This document shows, piece by piece, positions 58,405-64,000 of a stretch of 64,000 bases of DNA. This DNA is from Protostelium mycophagum (lineage: Eukaryota; Evosea; Variosea; Protosteliida; Protosteliaceae): NCBI GenBank assembly GCA_002081555.1, contig MZNV01000808.1, positions 1 to 64,000 on the forward strand, in the 5' to 3' direction. Under the pieces are notes generated by a model. The model was given only the letters and a program-made list of their open reading frames with translations. It did no database searches and was not told the DNA's origin. Made by a program: the position numbers and the translations under genes. The number at the start of each line of letters is the position of its first letter. Positions within the stretch are counted from its first letter, which is position 1.

Positions 58405-58815
58405 ATAATCCCAATAAATATGTTGATTACCATTTTCTTGTCTTTTTGTCGAACAGAAAGAGCCAATTGTAGAGGAGAGATTTTACGTAGGAGAAACTTG
58501 GGTCGACACGCATCAGAAAACAAGAGTGTATTATAGTGCATTTATCTACAACTCACCACACACTGAATACTTGCTTCTTGTGATCATTTTGTAAATTCTT
58601 ATCCAGCTGATGGTTAATTTTGGCTCCTTGTCTTGTCTCAGACAAAATTGTTCATGCCATCAGTCTTTCATTCAGAGTCCCATATATTTATAAGCCAAGA
58701 AAACCCTAAATGACACCAGAAAGACCAAGAGAACCAAACGCACCACGACTTTTGTGGTTTACACTTCCTCATTTGAATAAAACGAAACAGATGACATGCT
58801 TGACGCAAACCAGAC
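58405..58815. other. Intergenic region between PPT1 and the DENN gene
   Basis: About 400 bp. No gene supported; one ATCTACAAC copy at 58544-58552. Confidence 0.4.
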
Positions 58816-61800
58816 ATGACCTCTGCGAAACGAAAGCAAGCAAGGTAGATCTCTGTTCTCCTCCCATGAGTTTTAACGAATTTTAGAGGGTCCATCAGAC
58901 TCCCAAGCACTCCGGATCATCGTCTGTGTGAATATACGCTCCACATCACTCTAAAAGACATCAACACATTCTTAGAAGCCGACACAGACAATGACGATGA
59001 ACAAATCGGTGAGTCAAGGAGATCGGTGAAGATTTACTGCGGCAGATCTGAGCAATAAAATGATCCATACTTCTGAGATTAGAGCGAGATTTCCTGTGGA
59101 GGAGCATCTCGACTACGTGATGGATGTTGGCTGTAAAATATTTGCCTACCCGGGTGACCTCAGATTTACTCGCCATCCACAGCCTTTCTCAGTTCATTCT
59201 TTTGTATCTACAAGAGTTGATGGCGCCAAGACTTATGGGTACTACCTCTTTTTCCTTCAATCAAACTGACCGATTAAGTTTCTGTTGTACGAGATATAGA
59301 AAACTCAGGTGAGGAAAAACTTTATCATCATATTCTAAATGATTTAAGAGCCACGGATGATTACTCCTTTCCAGAGGTAAAAAAAGGATACCCGTGTCAT
59401 GATCTTTAAATTTATTTCTAATCAAATCATTCAGGTGTTGTGTGTTCATGCGAAATTTCCCTACATAGAGCTTATAGAGTCCCTGCTCAAGAAATATCCA
59501 TTCCCCACCCTTCGAGACGACGAAGGCTTTCCAGGTGATTTTTTATTTCCTTTAAATGAATTTTTGAAATGAATACGGACAGATGAGTTACTCCCCTCTT
59601 TATATAATTATCTTAATGGACACCGACACACACACCTCAACATGAATCCTAAAGAATTACCAGTGATTGATGTGAATGTATTATTTTTATAATCATGGTG
59701 ATGACGATGTCTAGATAGATTATTCGGTACTGTTTAAATTGATGCACCCTAACAATATAGTCAATATATTAAATGGTGAGTCTGGTGTGTACATCCTCAG
59801 TCAACTGATTCAACATTTTTCAGCAATCATGTTAGAGAGGAAGATACTATTTTATGGATCAAAAGATATTCTGGTGACTTGCATAGAGTCTTTATTATCT
59901 TTATTGTACCCATTCGAATGGCCCAACATGTAATATGAACATCTCAACAATAGATTAACAATGAACAGTTATATACCAATCGCACCCTCTATTGTTCAAA
60001 ATGGAACAGATATGACTCATGTTCTGATCGAGACCTGCTTCATGCCCTTCATCATCGGACTATCTAGAGAATCACTTGAACATAAAGACACTCTGAAGAT
60101 CCCCAAAGACGTTGTAGTTGTAGATATAGAGGCAAATAAGGTGGAAATGGGCGAGGAAGAAAAGATACCGTGGCCCTCAAAACATGAAGAGATACTGAAA
60201 AATGCGATCAGCGATTACGCCCTCAGAGTGATGTTCCCCGACATTCCTCAAGACAGAGTGAGTTATTCCTATTTATAGATGACATAACTTATCATAGGAC
60301 GATAATATATTCCAAATGGAAGTCAATGTGATGGGTGTTCCTGATGGGATGAGCTCAGATATTATAGCCCAGAATAAGATGATGTCCCCTGTAGGTCGGG
60401 AATATGTCTTATCTAGATCTGCTCAACATGGTTGGATTCTGCGTGTCTTGAACAACACTCCTGTCAACAAGAATAAGGATGTAAGTATCTCATCTTGTAC
60501 GGTCATCATGACTCTTCTAGATGGGGTCAGCACGTAATGACGTCATTGAATTACGCACGAGATTACTCAACGTCATCTCATCACTATTTAGAGTATGTAC
60601 AAATGCCATGCTGTGTTGTCTTATTAAGTCTGTTAGCACTATGAGGAATTTGTGAACATACCAACAGAAGAGCAGATGGAGGATATTAAATTTCAATTCT
60701 TTGATAACGAGAGCTTCATGGGTGGAACTCCAGAGAGCTGTCAGGTAACTTGATCTCTTTCATCAATATACTAGTTCGATGATATGGATATATTATTGAT
60801 ATGGAGCTGTAGAAGGATCAATGTTATGTTCTATTTAACGATGTCTAGTTATTTTTAAATCACTTTGTGAAAGGGCAAATGTGGTCTTGGTTTCTACAGG
60901 AGTACTGCTTCAAAACAGAAGAGGATATCTTCATGCGGAAGGCGAAAGAATCTCGAGATCTATATAATAACATACTCGGTAATACCATATCATTATCCCC
61001 TCATATATAATATAAATAATTTCTACAGAATCCCAGGCATTCCAAGAGGTTCTGTGGACAATGCAATGCGATCTTGGTGGTGATGGAGATAGACCTATTT
61101 ACCTCGTACAAGTATAAATAGATATAAATAATGATGTATTGATGTGGACAGGTGGAGATGAGCACATCAAGATTGAACTTTTGGGGGATTAATGAAGATT
61201 CTACAGAGGCTGATTTTATTGCTAATCCTGATGATATGAATCTGATGATACTCGCCCATTTCATAGATATCACCGGTATCATTGTGATATGATATATATA
61301 GATCCTAATGCATATAGAGAGGACAGTCATAGGAATACCATTAGAGATAGAAGAGGGATATCCTCTAACCGTTAACGCTGGCACTTCGAAGAATGTCACC
61401 TTATTTGCTGAGACAGCAGAGGCGAGGAGGTCCCTGCTCGAGGCAATACGCTGTATCGTTTTAAAAAAGAGAAAGCTTGTGAGTGTTTTTATTGTTGGTT
61501 GTACTCTTTCTTCGATTCTGTATGATATAAATAGAAATGAATTATTTTCAGAGCCAAGGAATGAGCAGGACACCAAATCAAGCAAGAAAAGATCAATTAA
61601 ATAAAGTGTTGGGCACAATGAGGAGGAGACAACCAAACACGAATGATTTATTCAACTCTCAGAGCGCACGATTGGTAATATCATATCTACATCAATAGTC
61701 ACAAAATATCGAGATTAAAATTGAAGAAAAAAGATGCAGAGGTCGTATAGCACAATATATGCCAGTCAACCCCCGAGTCCCAGACTATTATATAATGAAT

Positions 61801-62838
61801 TCAAACGGCATGCTATGATGCAAGAGCAAGAATTGAACGAAGAAATAGCCAGGAGAGAATCTGGTGAGTTGAAAAAGAAGCAACAGCCGGTAAGTCGTAT
61901 CTCATATAGAAGGATGTTGATATAGATCATCATATAGAAGGATGTTGATATAGATCTGTAGGCGACAATAGGGAGAAAGATGAACAAGTTGTTCAGTAGT
62001 CAGAGAGGAGAGCTGAAATCTTTATTTGATGAGAAGAGCGGGAAGAAGAAGATGACCATCAAACCAAAGTAATTTCATTCAATTGAGAACTAAGCATTGA
62101 ATAGTAATAACTAAAAGGAATAGGACACAGAGAGGGACAAAAGAGGAAGGGATGACACCAGAGGCATCAGAGAATATCGCAGTGTCATCACAATTACGTG
62201 CAGCAGCTACCGCTAGTTATGAATCGATCGGAGCAACAGCCGCAAGATTATTGGAGAGATTACCAAAGATGCAGAAAGCTGACGGAATCTTCATCGACTC
62301 CGTTTTGAAGTCGCTGATACTGGTATGTTTAATCAATTATTCTATTTATAGAATACGTAGAGCGCGGAGGAAGGGATGATCACAGAAGAATCGATAGTCT
62401 CACACGTAGATAGTAACGATGCTGGTGATGCTGAGACTTATGCAGAAGGTCAGGATAATCACTTCATTACCTCATTTGATGTCTATAAGGAATGGTAAAA
62501 TCACTCGGCGAAATACAATTGTTGAGCGAGGAGCTCCTGAAGAGTGTGAAGGATCCAAATGTTGGCCCAGAAGAATTGAAGAAAAACTTGATCCTCTTGT
62601 CGCAAATGGCAAAGGTAGATGTTCTCTTTATTCTGTTTGTATCTCATTGTCCTCTTAGGTATTGAAGGGTACCACTAATTTTTGAATAAATACCTTGCTA
62701 TTTTGATCCCCTTGACTCGTTTTTAAACGTAAAGCTATTGAGGATCTGCTGTTGTCAAAACATCCAGACATTTTGCAGACAAGCTCTGCTGAGTTTGCAG
62801 AAGCACAGTACGGGGTGATTATTATCAAAGATGAGTAA
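58816..62838 (+). CDS. DENN-domain protein, probable Rab GEF
   Basis: About 18 short exons. The start MTSAKRKQA splices into RGSIRLPSTPDHRLCEYTLH. The central DENN block is clear: AIMLERKILFYGSKDILVTC, IESLLSLLYPFEWPNM, YIPIAPSIVQ, ETCFMPFIIGLSRESLE, DVVVVDIEANKVEM; the dDENN part follows (ISDYALRVMFPDIPQDR). Later exons include a PH-like segment ending NVTLFAETAEARRSLLEAIR (about 61380-61460), a basic region (GTMRRRQPNTNDLFNSQSAR) and an Ala-rich part (LRAAATASYESIGATAARLL). The end was modelled by an intron from about 62671 that joins VLK to AIEDLLLSKHPDILQTSSAE and reaches TAA at 62836; reading through instead gives an early TGA at 62693. DENN domains activate Rabs. The 3' half is less certain and could be a separate gene. 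Confidence 0.72.
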
Positions 62839-63014
62839 AGGTTGACGTGTGTGATTGATCCATCAGCACGTGTTGGAAATTTCAAGATAATTACGTAATT
62901 GTAAAATCCACCAGTTTTCAGTTTGTCTCGTCACGTCTGATTCAAAAGCAAGCAACACAACACGAATAACAACGGTAGGCCTCAAACTTCACTACATTCT
63001 CTGAAGACAATCAG

Positions 63015-64000
63015 ATGGAAAGCGTGAAAGGAATATATGATGCAGTAGTCGGAAACCCCACCGTGCAGGCCGTTGCCACGACCACTGCTACTGCAGTGTC
63101 GAACGCCGCCAACACGGTCAACGACGCTGTGAGAGGAGATGCAAAGACGAGAGACCTCGCACAGAACACTGTGGAGGACAGCAAGAAGGGCAACTTTATC
63201 ACCACCGACTTTGGTGTCCGCATGAGTGACACTGACAACTCCCTCAAGGTAAGGAAGGGTTAGTTATTATAATCACCTCGAATAGGGTGGGGAGAGAGGT
63301 CCGACTCTGTTGGAGGACTTCCATTTCAGGGAGAAGACGACACATTTTGATCATGAGAGAATACCAGAACGTGCAGTACACGCTAGAGGTAAGAGCCCAA
63401 ATGTGAAAGACAAAATTGTAATTATTTCAGGAGCTGGAGCGCATGGATACTTCGAGAACTACGGATCGCTGAGCGAGCTGACCAGTGCGGACCTCTTCCA
63501 AAGATCCGGAGAGAGAACACCAGTCTTTGTGAGATTCTCCACAGTGGCGGGAAATAGAGGATCTGCAGATACCGTGAGAGACGTGAGAGGGTTTGCAGTC
63601 AAGTTCTACACGAATTACGGGAACTGGGACCTTGTTGGTCAGTAGATGTCAGAGAGATGTTGAATATTCACATCCTGCAGGAAACAACATACCCGTCTTT
63701 TTTATCCAAGATGCCATCAAATTTTCTGATGTAGGTGGTTTAATTTGAGCTTCCTCTAACGACGGAACAGTTGGTACACGCGGCCAAGCCCGAGCCCCAC
63801 AATGAGATACCCCAGGCCCAGACAGCACACGACAACTTCTGGGACTTTGCGTCCTTATGCCCAGAGACCACTCATATGACTCTCTGGACTATGTCTGACC
63901 GTGCTATTCCCAAAAGCTTCAGAACGATGCAAGGGTTTGGAGTCCATTCCTTCATCTTAGTGAATGCTCAAGGAAAGAGAAGGTCATCTCAACCGACCCT
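63015..64000 (+). CDS. Catalase, 5' part (cut by window end)
   Basis: N-terminal extension of about 80 residues ([20 protein letters not shown]; Ala/Thr/Val-rich amphipathic, then [19 protein letters not shown]), followed by the catalase core: [40 protein letters not shown] with the active-site His in [73 protein letters not shown]. This is the long N-extension found in large-subunit catalases. The reaction is breakdown of hydrogen peroxide. The gene continues beyond base 64000. Introns in frame at about 63249 and 63390. Confidence 0.9.

Noticed and set aside
1-64000. Retroviral, LTR or Polinton-like remains
   Set aside because: No reverse transcriptase, integrase, capsid or long terminal repeats were seen; the only mobile-looking items are small non-coding inverted repeats.

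Overview
The window is a nuclear chromosome segment of a unicellular eukaryote with dense, intron-rich genes. Introns are short (mostly about 40-70 nt, GT-AG) and genes sit close together on both strands. About 29 protein genes can be recognised or supported. IFT80 and radial spoke protein 3 imply a motile cilium. A dual-SH2/Cbl-like adaptor implies phosphotyrosine signalling of the kind known in Amoebozoa and Holozoa. With the compact-intron style, my best inference is an amoeboflagellate (protosteloid-like) amoebozoan; I cannot prove the species. I see no rRNA, tRNA, CRISPR array, retroviral or Polinton-like element.

Layout. 0.9-10 kb: ankyrin-DHHC palmitoyltransferase, an unknown four-exon gene, an intronless 595-codon unknown gene, a small unknown gene and a hemerythrin-type protein. 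11-15.5 kb: the tri-snRNP protein SART1/Snu66, whose introns carry hairpin repeats. 15.5-16.6 kb: two MITE-like inverted-repeat structures. 16.6-24.9 kb: a secreted Cys-rich protein, an HDAC8-like deacetylase, a two-RRM protein, a DGAT2-type acyltransferase and a Rab8/Rab1-type GTPase. 25-36 kb: a RUN/coiled-coil protein, SNU13, RSP3, BRE/BABAM2, a TBC1D15-type RabGAP and a RING protein. 36.9-47.8 kb: an unknown gene, a secreted Gly-rich protein, IFT80, NOG1 and a protein with a universal-stress-like domain. 48-52.7 kb: the adaptor with a Cbl-like N-terminus, two SH2 domains and a tail of repeated NYGxLP and YAN motifs. 52.8-64 kb: a cytochrome-b5-like protein, AP2 sigma, SRP72, PPT1, a DENN-domain protein and the 5' part of a catalase gene cut by the window edge.

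Shared themes: membrane traffic (Rab, TBC RabGAP, DENN RabGEF, RUN effector, AP2 sigma, DHHC enzyme), the splicing tri-snRNP (SART1, SNU13), the cilium (IFT80, RSP3) and phosphotyrosine signalling. These are probably chance neighbours, not operons, although several pairs are head to head with only about 125-130 bp between start codons.

Two short sequence families recur outside the genes' coding needs: a 9-mer GTTGTAGAT/ATCTACAAC (21 exact copies found by eye, mostly intronic and often at the 3' splice site), and small GC hairpins of the form GCGGCnnnGCCGC, mostly within introns. These and the SH2 adaptor are the most unusual things here. Exon borders were read by eye, so splice sites should be taken as models.
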